NCBI GenBank assembly: GCA_947034895.1
Contig: OX344762.1
Location: forward strand, 89,212,981 to 89,276,980
DNA from: Rhytidiadelphus loreus
Lineage: Eukaryota > Streptophyta > Bryopsida > Hypnales > Hylocomiaceae
Reading direction: 5' to 3'
DNA length: 64,000 nucleotides
Shown: in pieces, positions 36,171-46,749 of the stretch
Layout of the letters: every line of letters starts with the position of its first letter
Position numbering within the stretch: position 1 is the stretch's first letter
The notes under the pieces: generated by a model
What the model was told of the DNA's origin: nothing
What the model saw: only the letters and a program-made list of their open reading frames with translations
Databases searched by the model: none
Made by a program: the position numbers and the translations under genes

Positions 36171-37534
36171 CTGAACATTGACTTTTCTTACATTATATTT
36201 CGGATGGCTAGTTTGAATTTGGAAGGGGGGAAGGCTGGTTGCCTGGTTCCACTTGGACACTTCTGACGCCAAACTTCTGACGGCTACTTCCGACGGCTCA
36301 CTTTCGACGGCCTACTTCAAACGCCTAGTTTTTTCACAATTACAAACACCCCCTCATAAATTTGTCTATAACTCTTAGGTGGAAGGTCCAAACTTGAAAT
36401 GGATTTTTGGAGATGAAAGTCATGAAACCTTGCTTGATTTCCAAACTTTTTCTAATTCAAAGGTTTTCCAAAAAAGGTATTCTACTATGTGGAAATCATG
36501 ACTTTTAGGTGGAAGGTCCAAACTTCAATTGGATTTTTTGAACCTTGCTTGATTTCCTTGCTTTTTCTTGAAACCTTGCTTGATTTCCAAACTTTTTCTA
36601 GTTCAAAGTATTTTAGAAAAGGTATTCTACTATGCTGAAATGAAGTCTAAACATCTACTTTTCTTACATTATATTTCGGACGGTTTGTCTGAATTCGGAA
36701 GGCTGGTCCCATTTAGAGTTTTTTTTTCTTTCAATTCAATCGATATTGTAATCTCTAAGGTTTAGATTACGTAATTTGCTATAAAATCATTTGTGCATGC
36801 ATTATTTCTTATTGTTACTACAATTTTGTGGCTATAAGTTTGTAGCATACATTTATAATTCTATTTAAACTAATTTTGGGGGACTTATTAATTGATATTG
36901 ATAGTAGTATTGAAATTTGTTTGGAAAGTTTTAGAAAAATTTATTTTTGGAGATGAAACCTACTTGTAATCATTAATCCCTCAAGTACAAAGCGGACACA
37001 ATGAGTCCTCTTCAAATTTTCAATGGAAAATTCTCGATAGGGTGAAACAAATCTCAATATTTTACAAACTAGGATTTGTAGAATTGAAATTTTACATACT
37101 TGTTGCATTATTTGATTTTGAAAATTTGAATGTGAGAAATATTTACAAAAATTATTTAGAAAATGTGGTCTACTAGAAAAAATGAGCACATACAATGTTT
37201 TTCCAATGAAAGAAATAGTAGAAATAGAAAGAAAAAAAATTCTTAAACAATCCTAGTCTTTACTTTATACAAATAAATTGTGTTTGAAGAATTTTTTTTA
37301 AATTTGTATTTTTAGCAATTTTAAAAATAATAGGTTCAACCTAGTGTGATGAAGAACACAAGATATATAAAAATGAATCCAAATATCTTAAAGATGTCCC
37401 AAACAATATACAAATAATACAAGTTATTAAATCACAATTGCAATATTGCATGTTTCACATTTACAACAAGATGAATTGAAAATATCATTTTTGATGTAGA
37501 AATACGTTACAAATATACAAAAATAAGGTCCATA

Positions 37535-37723
37535 CACTACAAGAGAAAGGGGTGTTTTAAGTAGTGTCCTAGACATCCCGTCTTTTAAGTAAGGTTTTAA
37601 GTAAAATTTTACTAAAAAGACTATCTTTTTAGTAAATTTTTACTTAAAATCTTACTTAAAAGACATTACTTAAAAGACGGGATGTCTAGGACACTACTTA
37701 AAACACCCCTTTCTCTTGTAGTG
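37535..37723. mobile_element. CACTA-type MITE, 189 bp, ATA target duplication
   Basis: CACTACAAGAGAAAGGGG at the left, CCCCTTTCTCTTGTAGTG at the right, with about 60 bp of nearly perfect inverted repeat extending to GACGGGATGTCTAGG. ATA flanks both sides (37532-37534 and 37724-37726). It sits inside the foldback element. Confidence 0.95.
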
Positions 37724-38299
37724 ATAAGACCATAATTGTGATACATGAGGGGTCATCATATTTGAAAGTCAATCATATTTTTCACTACATAAGCACCAAT
37801 ATTTTTTGTATGGGATATATTGTTGACAATTTACATTTTAAGATGTAAATATAAGTATAAGGGTGTAGGAAAATATCAAAATAACTTCAATTACAATTGT
37901 TTTGTATAAATGCAATATTTAATCTTGAACTAAATTAAATTACATTAAATTACATTAAATTGCTTAAAGCATTTTTTGTAACATCCTCTAATACAATAAC
38001 AAAATACTACAATTGCTTGTATTATGTATATTTTATTGTTTCAAACTATTAATGCATTTTACAACAAAACTTAAAAAACACTTCAAGTTATAATTGTATG
38101 TTCCACATTCGTAAAGTGGCACATCATAATTGATGTAGAAAAACTAGAAATACATTGAAAACATATATAAATAAATCTATGAAGTCTATACAAGAACATA
38201 TGTTGTACATCATGATAATCACATCTTAAAAAAATAAAAAAATAAAAAATATTCCACACATTACACCAATGTTTTTGGTAACTAATGTAAAATTGAAAG

Positions 38300-38324
38300 T
38301 TTAGGGTTTAGGGTTTAGGGTTTA
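38300..38324 (+). repeat. Interstitial telomere-type repeat (TTTAGGG)3
   Basis: Three consecutive TTTAGGG units plus a partial one, the plant telomere motif, at an internal position. Confidence 0.9.
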
Positions 38325-39028
38325 GAATGCATATTTAAATGTGAGAAAGAATAACTTGAATTACCTTTTCTTTAAAAACATTCTTACTACATAGGATGCT
38401 TATAGCATTAAATAGCAATCTTAGAAAGCAAATCTGTACTTTTTAGAATACACTATTTCTGTACAAGTGGACAGCTGTGTAAACAAGTCAGGAGTCAGCT
38501 GTCAAACAAGCCAACAATCAACTGTCGAACAACTCGACGAGTAGTCAACAATTACACAAGGTGGACAACTGTTTAAAAATAAGACAAAAATGGGCGTCCG
38601 AAATTTGCCATCTGAACAAGGCCGTCCGAAGTGGGTTGTTTGAAGTGGCCAATTGAGACCAGCTGTCCAAATTCGGACTAGCCGTCCGAAATAAAATGTA
38701 AAAAAAGTCAATGTTCAAACCTCATTTCCGCATAGTAGAATACATTTCTTTGAAAAACTTTGAACTAGAAATAGTTTGGAAATCAAGCAAGGTTTCATCT
38801 CCAACAATCCGTTTCAAGTGTGGACCTTCCACCAAGAAGTTATGGACAAGTTTCTGAGGGGGTGTTAGGAAATGTGAAAAAATCTAGGTGTCCGAAGTAG
38901 GCCGTCGGAAGTGGCCGTCGGAAGTGGCCATCGGAAGTGTCTATGGTCAATTGGTCATATTCTTAATAATATAAAACTAATCAAGCGTATTAAGGTTCTA
39001 ACAATACAATTGCAAGCAAATCTCACAT

Positions 39029-39997
39029 TTAACTCCTAAACATCCAAACAATGTTTTTTGGCAACATTACAATTTTGGGCAGCTCATTATAGACGAAATT
39101 TTTATTTTTTCTCTTTGGAAATTTCACACAATGTGTGGCCAAGGAGTAGCTTTAAGGCCCAACAATTTTCATAACTCTTGACTACATGGTTTTTAAATTA
39201 TTGCATGATATGTAATTTTCAGTGTTCGACGGGCAACGCGAGCAGAAAAAAAATTCTCTGAAGATTAGTTTAAAAGAAATAAAAATTTGAAATTGGTTCT
39301 CTAGATTTTTATATATATATTAAGCTTTGAATCATTTTCTACTGCTTTGAATCATTCCATTTTGATTAATGAGATGAAAGTTATGAGGAATTTTAGTTTA
39401 GATTAGTTTGTGGTTAGATATGGAATCTCTACTCTAAAATAAACTTTGAAATCTTTTATTTAACTCAATTTTAAATATTTTTGAAAAAAACCCCAAACAT
39501 TAGGTGTATATTGTTTATTAAAATATTACAAACATTGGGATTGGCATTTTTCAATTCTATAAATAAATTGTTAACAATTTAGTATTTTTAATCATTCTCT
39601 ACTGCTTCCTATTTATTATTCTTTTCCTATATATTGTACAATTCCAAATGATCTAAAATTTTTCAAGTACCTAGCCAACTTGACTTGCGGAATGAATCCA
39701 AAGAGTAACCACCATTTTGGATATTTTTTATACAAATGTAACCTTGTGAAGTACAGCTACCCATATGTTTTACAAGGCCCAAAAAAGGGTTTTGTCACTT
39801 CAAATGTTAATATATCACTATCTACATGATGGAAAATTCTAAAAAAAAATTCACAACTTTTTAAACTATTTTACTACAAGGTCCTACGGTTTTATGTGTC
39901 TAAAACTGTTTTTCATCTAAAATTTGGTGCTTGAAAATGTAAGGGCACTTTTGGAGCAGTTTTGGTGAAAATATAGTCTCTAATTTTTAGTAGTGAA
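39029..39997 (+). mobile_element. TTAA-flanked non-autonomous element, copy 3
   Basis: Begins TTAA|CTCCTAAACATCC and follows copy 2 (24009-24961) over its whole length with many substitutions. The right TTAA has decayed to TGAA. 969 bp, almost the same length as copy 2. Confidence 0.78.
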
Positions 39998-40091
39998 CTA
40001 AATAATGACCAACTTGATCTTTTTGTGTGAAGATAAGGGATCTAAGACTGTTGAAGATTACAATGAAAAGTTAAAGTAATATCTAGCACCT

Positions 40092-40390
40092 AATCTTTTG
40101 GAGAAGTCCCACACTTGGAGTCTTTGTTCAAATCAAACGTATAATATACCATTGAAAAGCTCTCAACAATACCTTTCCAATGATATATTATAAGGCACAC
40201 AAAATGATCAGACATGGCGTCCTATTCCGACGGCCTGTCCAATCAGACAAGGCGTCTGATTAGATGACTAGGCAGACTTCAATCTTTGGAGAAGTCCCAT
40301 AGTTGGAGTTCTTGTCTGAATCGGATGCATTATATACCGTTGGAAAGCTCTCAAGAATATCTATCCAATGATATATTATGAGGCATAGAA
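40092..40390 (+). repeat. Pair of about 105-bp direct repeats
   Basis: AATCTTTTGGAGAAGTCCCACACTTGGAG at 40092 and a relative at 40281 each continue through CCRTTGRAAAGCTCTCAA and CCAATGATATATTAT. They are separated by GACGG-rich sequence. Confidence 0.8.
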
Positions 40391-40485
40391 AAGTCGACAG
40401 GGGCGTCAGACGACAATGGATGACAATGCGGACGGGCCTTTTGGATTCGACACTGTGGACGGGCGGGATTGTTAGACCATCGGAT

Positions 40486-40590
40486 CGGACGGGCCGTCGG
40501 AATCGGACGCCCTGTCAGATCAGACGGGCCGTCAGAATCGGATGCCCTGTCTGATCGGACGGGTCGTCGGAATCGGATGCCCTATCTGAT
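40486..40590 (+). repeat. 35-bp tandem repeat, three copies
   Basis: CGGACGGGCCGTCGGAATCG plus CCCTGTCAGAT-type units at 40486-40520, 40521-40555 and 40556-40590. GC-rich and distinct from the surroundings. Confidence 0.93.
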
Positions 40591-40676
40591 CGGATGCTAC
40601 GAACAGGCGGACATATCGGGCTGGGTGGACGTTGGAGATGAATATAATATACTGTATTTTGGGACTGTAAATGTTA

Positions 40677-41313
40677 CTGGACGTCCGGGGGGTTCCGGAC
40701 GCGGACATTGGATGTCCAAACAGGCGTCTCGGCGTCCTGACAACCCTGTTTATCGGCGTTCCACTTCGGCACATGATTTGGTTGAGACGAAACCCCCGGG
40801 ATAGGTAGATTCTCATGGCAGTCAAAGAAAATTAGATCTACTTCAGGTTGACGAGTCACTTCATCATTGTCCTTTCCAACTCTTGCAGTTGACAATTGCA
40901 AACAAATTTTATCCCAAAAAACATAAATTAATACATTACAATCATCACATGAATTTCAAATAATGATCCTCAACATTCCAAAGATAAGTCTTTACCTTCT
41001 TTAAAAAGTCCATGAGATCTTTGTAGCATGTCTTCCCTTCTTTATCCTCATTCTTCATCACATCATTAATGGAGACGTTGAGGATCAATTCGGCCGAATT
41101 CACTTCATCATCATCGCCAATAACAATGACTTCCGTGCCTTGCGTGAGCATTTCTTCAGTCACCTCTGGCAAAATGGCCTTCCTCTTCATTCCACTACGT
41201 GTACCAGATTGCATTTGAGAACCCTGGTCAACTGTTGAAGACACCGGAACTTGGTCAGTGCCTTCAACCTTCTTCTTTCCTTTGCCTTTTCCCTTGCCCT
41301 CCTTCTTAGCATC
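40677..41313 (-). pseudogene. 3' part of the split ParB-like gene
   Basis: Continuation, left of the 3.4-kb insertion, of the minus-strand gene that starts at 48544. The segment 41313-40996 rejoins the interrupted exon in frame (KDA|KKEGKGKGKG, then a low-complexity linker and LPEVTEEMLTQGTEVIVIGDDDEV), ending at AAG|GTAAAG. A further exon candidate begins at 40881 (RVGKDNDEV...VDLIFFDCHENLPIPG) and runs into repeats without a clear end, so the true C-terminus may be lost. Confidence 0.65.
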
Positions 41314-41628
41314 TGTCGGAATCCATAATAGCTTAGTACGGACCTTAATAGACTAAGAAAAATTAAAATAGATCAAATTTGAAAAAAATTAGTTTAGGCA
41401 TAGACTAGCGGAAACAAATAAGTACTTAGAATTAGTTTAGACTTCGTTCCGGAACCAGTACGGAAGCATGACGGAACTTGACATCCGGGTGGACAGATTC
41501 AGGAGCCGGAACACAGGAATCCGGAACGCAGGCATTAAATTCAATAGCTTGCGGCGGTAGACTAGGGATACGTTACGGCGTTCCGTAGCCTGCGTTCCCG
41601 TTACAGTGAACGTTGGGCGCAGGATTTC

Positions 41629-41637
41629 TATATAAAC
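41629..41637 (+). promoter_or_regulatory. TATA box of the 3.4-kb element
   Basis: CTATATAAA about 110 bp before the ATG at 41743, preceded by GC-rich sequence. Confidence 0.65.
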
Positions 41638-41742
41638 CTAGTTCCTCCTCATTTCTCGCCCTCTTTCAGTTGCTCCGCATCTGGCTGATAGTGAGAGAAA
41701 GTGTGGTGAGTTAGGGTTACCGCGATAGGAGAGGTGAGACGG

Positions 41743-43626
41743 ATGGCAGGGGTTAGTACTTGGTATATAGTACTGGCCCGGAAGGTTAGTCCGGTATATC
41801 CGGAAGATCCGCTGCACTTGCGGCATTTAGAGGACGATTTGGTTGTTTTAGGTTGTGCAGGTCTGCTGAAGAAACCCTAGAACATCCAGAGTGACCAGGT
41901 GCTCCGGGAGTTGGCGGCAGGTGCTCCGAACCAGTACGACCAGACTGTACGTGGGCATCCGGACCAGTGGACGGAGGAGCTGTGGGCGGAAGTGTACGGG
42001 TTCTCCCAAACCGGAAGCGTATTCGCTGCCCAGACGGACCAGTACCACCAGCACAAGTTCGTGAACCCACCACACGCAAAGGAGGGCTACGCGATCAAGG
42101 ACTGCCGGGACGAGAGACACAGGCGGCTGCTCCGGTTTCTGCTACCGATCCTGTACCCGGATAAGAGTTCCCGGGTTACGGTAACCATGGCCAACACGAT
42201 CTTCGGGGCATTTCAGGACCGGGTCGTGAACTGGGGCCGGATCGTGGCGAGCGTGGTGGGGCACTGCACCGGGAACTTGGCGAAGAACAAGCCGAACCCG
42301 CTCAGCACGTACTTACTCCACCTGTACCAGCACCGGGAACTGTTGACGGAAGACGAGGCGACGGATTACGAGACCGGACTCATCATGCTCCAATGCAACT
42401 GCTCTGACGACGAGGAGCAGGAAACGCAGGAGTCTGAGGATGAGGAGGAAGAAACCAAGCCGGAAGTCAAGCCGGAGATCAAGGAAGAGAAGCCGGAACC
42501 GGAACCGAAGCAGACACAGAGGAAGGAGGAACGGGAGCAGGCATCGGGAAGCAAAAGACGAAAGTCTACACTTCCGACTGCCAGAGGTAAATTCCCGGGT
42601 CCCTTTCTCATCCAGGATAAACAGGAGTGGGAAGGTCCCCGCTTCTTCGAGTGCGGAGAAGAGTGGATCCGGACCGCGAAGGATTACCACGACAGGCTCA
42701 CGGAGATCGTACTCCGATCCGCGGAAGTGATGAAGTGCGAACCGGAAAACCTGGTGGACGCGCTGAAGGCGTTACCGGCCGAGTCGGAATGGAACGAGAT
42801 GAGGACGGAAATCCGGAACCTGAAGACGGAACGAGACGTGCTCAAAGGGAAGCTGATCTGGACGGAAGAAGAGCTGCACCAGTCTCAAGGGGCGACGCAA
42901 AAGGCATACCAAGCGTTCCAGACCTTCCAGAAATGGATGGTCAGTCCGGCGGATCTCTACCACAAGGCGGCGCTGTATGACGAGATGTAGAAGACGTCCG
43001 CGGCCCTCACCAACACGAAGATAGTCCGAGTGATGGTGGAGATGTCCGGAAGGATGGAGGCATCGTTGAAGGAGTTCCGGTCCATGATGACGAACATGGA
43101 TCCGAACAAGCCACTCGACTTCGGGGGATTTCCGGAAGTTCTGGATGTCATCGCAACTCCGGCAACTCAACCTCCCCCCTCGCCCATCAAACGGACAGGT
43201 CAGTTTGGGTCACTGATCCACATTGTCACTCAAGGGGGGCCTTCATCCGGATTTCTGGGGCAGGATATGCCGGTCCGGAGCAGTTTGGATGCCCGGATCG
43301 ACCTTGTCCAGAATCCGGCACGGACGCATCCAGAGCAGTTCGAGGATATCGAACCACCTCCATCGATGCCCTTACCTACACCGGATCCCATCGAGATATC
43401 GGAGGAAGCGGAAGCAGAAGAAGCAGAAGTGGTGGAAGATCCGAAGTCGTTGGAGAAGGCGGACCGGTCTCTCGTCCATACGGACGAGACGGATTCAGAC
43501 AGTTCTCCGGTTCGGAAGACGTCGATCATCACCCGGGCGTCCCTCCGTACACCCCAAGGCAAGACTAGCACCCGGGGGCAGTTAGGATTTGACAGTAGTT
43601 CGAAGAAACAGCGGAAGGGAAAGTAG
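41743..43626 (+). CDS. Gag-like ORF of the 3.4-kb element, with two in-frame TAG codons
   Basis: One frame of about 627 codons from ATG 41743 to TAG 43624, interrupted only by TAG at 41878 (KKP-TAG-NIQ) and 42988 (DEM-TAG-KTS). The N-terminal part contains HPDQWTEELWAEVYGF, KEGYAIKDCRDERHRRLLRF, LPILYPDKSSRVTVTMANTI and NPLSTYLLHLYQHRELLTEDE. I have seen this combination in multi-copy TE-type proteins of bryophytes but know no function. Then comes an acidic/basic low-complexity linker (EEETKPEVKPEIKEEKPEPE), a coiled-coil stretch around codons 330-420, and an acidic C-terminus ending KKQRKGK. GC content and ACGGA/CCGGA-rich codons contrast sharply with the surroundings. If both TAGs are mutated sense codons, the frame was recently whole. 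Confidence 0.7.
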
Positions 43627-44728
43627 ATAGTTAGATTGATAGTGTTTTTAGTTATCTTTTTGTTAGACTTAGAGTTCCGGGTCTCAGTCAGAACCCGGAT
43701 TCCGGATTTTCAGGGGTAAGTTTCAGTTAACTTATCCACCCGGATTTTTAGGGCAGTTTAGGATGGTGTTTAGTGGCACTTTCCGCGGGTTTTACGGCAT
43801 GTTGTTTTGCTTATAAAAGGAATGGACTGCTTGTGGTCTTGGATTCCTTTTCTTGCTATTCCTTATTTTGAGCAGTAAATATATGTGTGCATTTTTATTG
43901 TCTTTTTACTCATTGCCTTAGTTTTCTTTGTGGGTCCTTGATTTCCTGTTCTTTGGGAGTTTGAAGGTTGCTTGGGCGCTTGCTTGAAGGTTTTGGCTAC
44001 AGAGTAGAGAGGTGGTAAGGAGGAGTCCGGATTCAGGGTTTCCCGGGTCTGTGAACTGTGTGTTGTCCAGGGAAGCAGTTCTAGCGTGTGTAGGAAGTTG
44101 TGCAGAGTCCGGCGTTGGTGGTGTGGGTGCGAGTCCGGAAGGCCAGGGAGGGTTCCGTGCGGAGATAAGCAACCGTCTGTGGAAAACCCCCGCTCACCCA
44201 GAAAGTTCCGTCCGTCTGCAAAAACACAAGTTGGAGTACTAGTACCGGACCCCGTCTCAGATTCCGGATAAGTCTTGTATTTGTCGTTGTAGCAAGGGGA
44301 GTCGGGTTGTATTCTGAGTGACCTGCTTCTGGAGAAATCCGAAGTTGTGAGGGTCAGCCAGTCTGTTCCTTGTTTGTGACGGAAATATCTTTGGGTACGT
44401 GTCATTAGGAAGTTAGAGTTAGTGAAATACAAGGAGTGGTGTTGTCCTTACCCCTCCGGAAAAGTCAGTGAGGACCCTCTGAAGGTAAAACAGAGGTATC
44501 GAAAACCGTGTGTTAAAGTTACGGATCTGGTGTTTGTGATAATCTGGATCCGGTAGAGAGTCCGGATAGAGATAGAATCCGGTTGGGGAGTGAAAATTGA
44601 AGTAGTTACAATAAACCGGATTAGACGGAATTTAGAATACCCTCTGGGGTTCCCTGGGACGATATTCCGTGTCATCTTGCCACTTTGTTGTGGTTAAGAG
44701 TGCTTACTACAGTATTACGCGTACGACA
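43627..44728 (+). other. 3' non-coding part of the 3.4-kb element
   Basis: About 1.1 kb with recurrent CCGGA motifs and a TATAAAAG at 43812. No ORF with recognisable content. Confidence 0.5.
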
Positions 44729-45540
44729 GCATCTTTCTCTTTTTCCACTAATTTCACCAAATGCTCAGCTTCCTTCTTCTCCTTGTTTGCCTTGATCTCT
44801 TGTTCCTTGCCCTCCTTCTTTTTATCAGTAAGCATTCTCCTTGCAATAGCCCTCTTCTTTTGAATGTCCGATAAATCGGCAAACTCTGGAACCTCCAAAT
44901 CAATAACACCGAGGCCATCAAATGATTTACAAAGCCCCACCTCCGTGAAATGCGTGAATGTCACGGGGCAATCCAAATACCACCCTCCACCAGTGAGATT
45001 TGCTGTCGTGAACGTTCGAAGCTGGGATGCTGTATACATGCATTCTTGCGAACTTCGATCCAGCCAAGTTGACAAGAAAGGAGGAAGATCCTTCCGTAAC
45101 AAAGCTTTTTTTGCTACAAGCTCAAGCTTGAAGTAACTGCCAAACAAACAAACATATTTACAAGAGTCAACTTATCAACTACTACATTCACTATTATATT
45201 GTGCACTCCAAATATAGAAGTAGTACATTGAAATCAATCAACTAGTCCGTGGATCAACATGATGGCTTTCTCATATAAAAAATACTACACCTCATGGAAC
45301 AAAAAAAAAAAAATACTGAAGGTAAAAACGCTTTCAGTATTATTAAATACGTCTACACCAAGAAACAGAACTACAAAATATTCATTTTCACGTATTACAA
45401 TATTCTTGAGAGTCATTGCCGTGAAAACAATGATTCAAATGTCAACTTACTTTTATTCATTACATTATCACCACATTCATGTCCAAAAAATCTCATGATC
45501 AAAAAAAGAAATTATAAAAAAAATGCCTTAGATAACCAAA

Positions 45541-45620
45541 AGTGGGAGTACTGTAAAGTACTCCTAAAACCTTAGTCGGACCCGACTGAGGTTGTGGGAG
45601 TACCTCACACTACCCCCACT
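45541..45620. repeat. 80-bp hairpin with AGTCGGACCCGACT core
   Basis: AGTGGGAGTACTGTAAAGTACTCC pairs with GGGAGTACCTCACACTACCCCCACT around a palindromic core AACCTTAGTCGGACCCGACTGAGGTT. It lies in an intron of the ParB-like gene and is related to the 49264-49385 hairpin. Confidence 0.85.
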
Positions 45621-46614
45621 TCCAGTCTTTGGTCGCAATTCAAGCTAAGAAACGATTTAAATGGACCAAAAAAATTACTAACTACAAATCACATTCCCTT
45701 GGGCTGTTCAAAAAGATGAAATCAAAAAAAGAACAAGCTCCACAAACTAACCAAAAAAGAACTCTTCGCATAGCTAGGTCTGATCCTTCATAATTTGAAA
45801 AGGAGTCGGACTTCTTGAATGAATTTGCTCCCTTCAAATTTGGTCCAAAGCCTTGTTCCCATATCTTCCTTCTCCATCCCTCTATGTATTGAGCAAGTGA
45901 CTCCGGCTCAAGTGGGACATCCATGTTGATTTGGAGGTTGTCTTTGTTGACCACATTCTCAAAGTACTCATGAGCAGCATCCTCAATTTGCAAAAGTAAT
46001 TTATCAATTCATGTTCATAATGTTGTTATTGAAATGGTAAAAATTAGGACATCACAATTTTCATAATTTTCATAAGATAATATGACAACAATGGTACTTA
46101 AAATTGATTGTGCACAAACTTACCCTGGACCACCACACGCATTTGTGTAGGAAGGGTAACAATTTGTCTTCTGAAACTGGACGTGGTGGAAATTTCTGTG
46201 CCTCCCGTGAAGGTGCAGATGAATTCCACCATTTCAAATACTTCACCTTCTGAACTAGTGTGGTGTTACAAGTTGCAACCATTTGCAACTTCTCAAGTGT
46301 CATCTCCGGGACCTCATTCATTGTCCAATGCTTTTCAACCTACAATAGAAAGACATGTTATTACCAAATACATACAAGAAATGTCAAGAAACAAAATCAA
46401 TACAAGAGGAGGAATCACATACAAAACATACCTCTTCAAGAAACTCAAGACCCAGTGCTAGGTTTGCCACTGAGAGTAACTTTACCATCCTAACATACAA
46501 TTTTGTTGATTTCTCTTTTGCACCAACCCTCATTGCATTTGTTATCCCTTGCTCACTCTTTTCCTCGAACGGCGTGATTTTATTGTATTTTCGTGCAGCA
46601 CTATCCGCTGCATG

Positions 46615-46749
46615 AGATATCTCTTGCTACAAGAGTGCTCAAACATTTGAATTTTCAAGTCCCTCAAGAATCACAACACATGAGATATCTCTTGCTGCAA
46701 GAGTGCTCAAACATTTGAATTTTCAAGTCCCTCAAGAATCACAACACAT
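46615..46749 (+). repeat. Tandem duplication of 68 bp
   Basis: GAGATATCTCTTGCTACAAG...CAAGAATCACAACACAT occurs twice back to back with almost no change, spanning the intron/exon edge upstream of exon 4 of the ParB-like gene (acceptor at about 46627). Confidence 0.95.

Larger units (their letters stand above)
36257..38940. mobile_element. 2.7-kb foldback element with long inverted arms
   Basis: Left arm about 36257-36720 and right arm about 38625-38940 are inverted copies carrying, from outside in, ACACTTCTGACGCC / CTTCCGACGGC repeats, a GGTGGAAGGTCCAAACTT...CTTGCTTGATTTCCAAACT block, and TACATTATATTTCGGACGG. Edges ACACTTC and GAAGTGT are inferred. The interior is AT-rich without a transposase. 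Further partial copies of arm sequence at 36163-36240 and 36500-36720 show internal duplication. Confidence 0.75.
41314..44728 (+). mobile_element. 3.4-kb single-ORF element, TGTCG...CGACA ends, GCATC target duplication
   Basis: GCATC is present at 41309-41313 and again at 44729-44733, flanking a 3415-bp insert whose ends are TGTCGGAATCC and GTACGACA. Deleting the insert and one GCATC restores the minus-strand exon in frame, which fixes both borders. The ends (TG..CA, 5-bp duplication) are retrotransposon-like, but the two termini are not long repeats of each other by eye, and no reverse transcriptase, protease or integrase is visible. It has its own TATA box and one gag-like ORF. It could be a large derivative moved in trans by an autonomous LTR element, or another class. 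Confidence 0.85.

Noticed and set aside
42313..42690. Minus-strand ORFs under the gag-like ORF and in 43.2-43.6 kb
   Set aside because: Antisense shadows of a GC-rich coding frame; low-complexity Leu/Arg runs mirror the Glu/Lys linker.
41314..44728. Standard LTR retrotransposon with two LTRs
   Set aside because: TG...CA ends and a 5-bp duplication fit, but the first and last several hundred bases are not copies of each other and no pol domains are visible.
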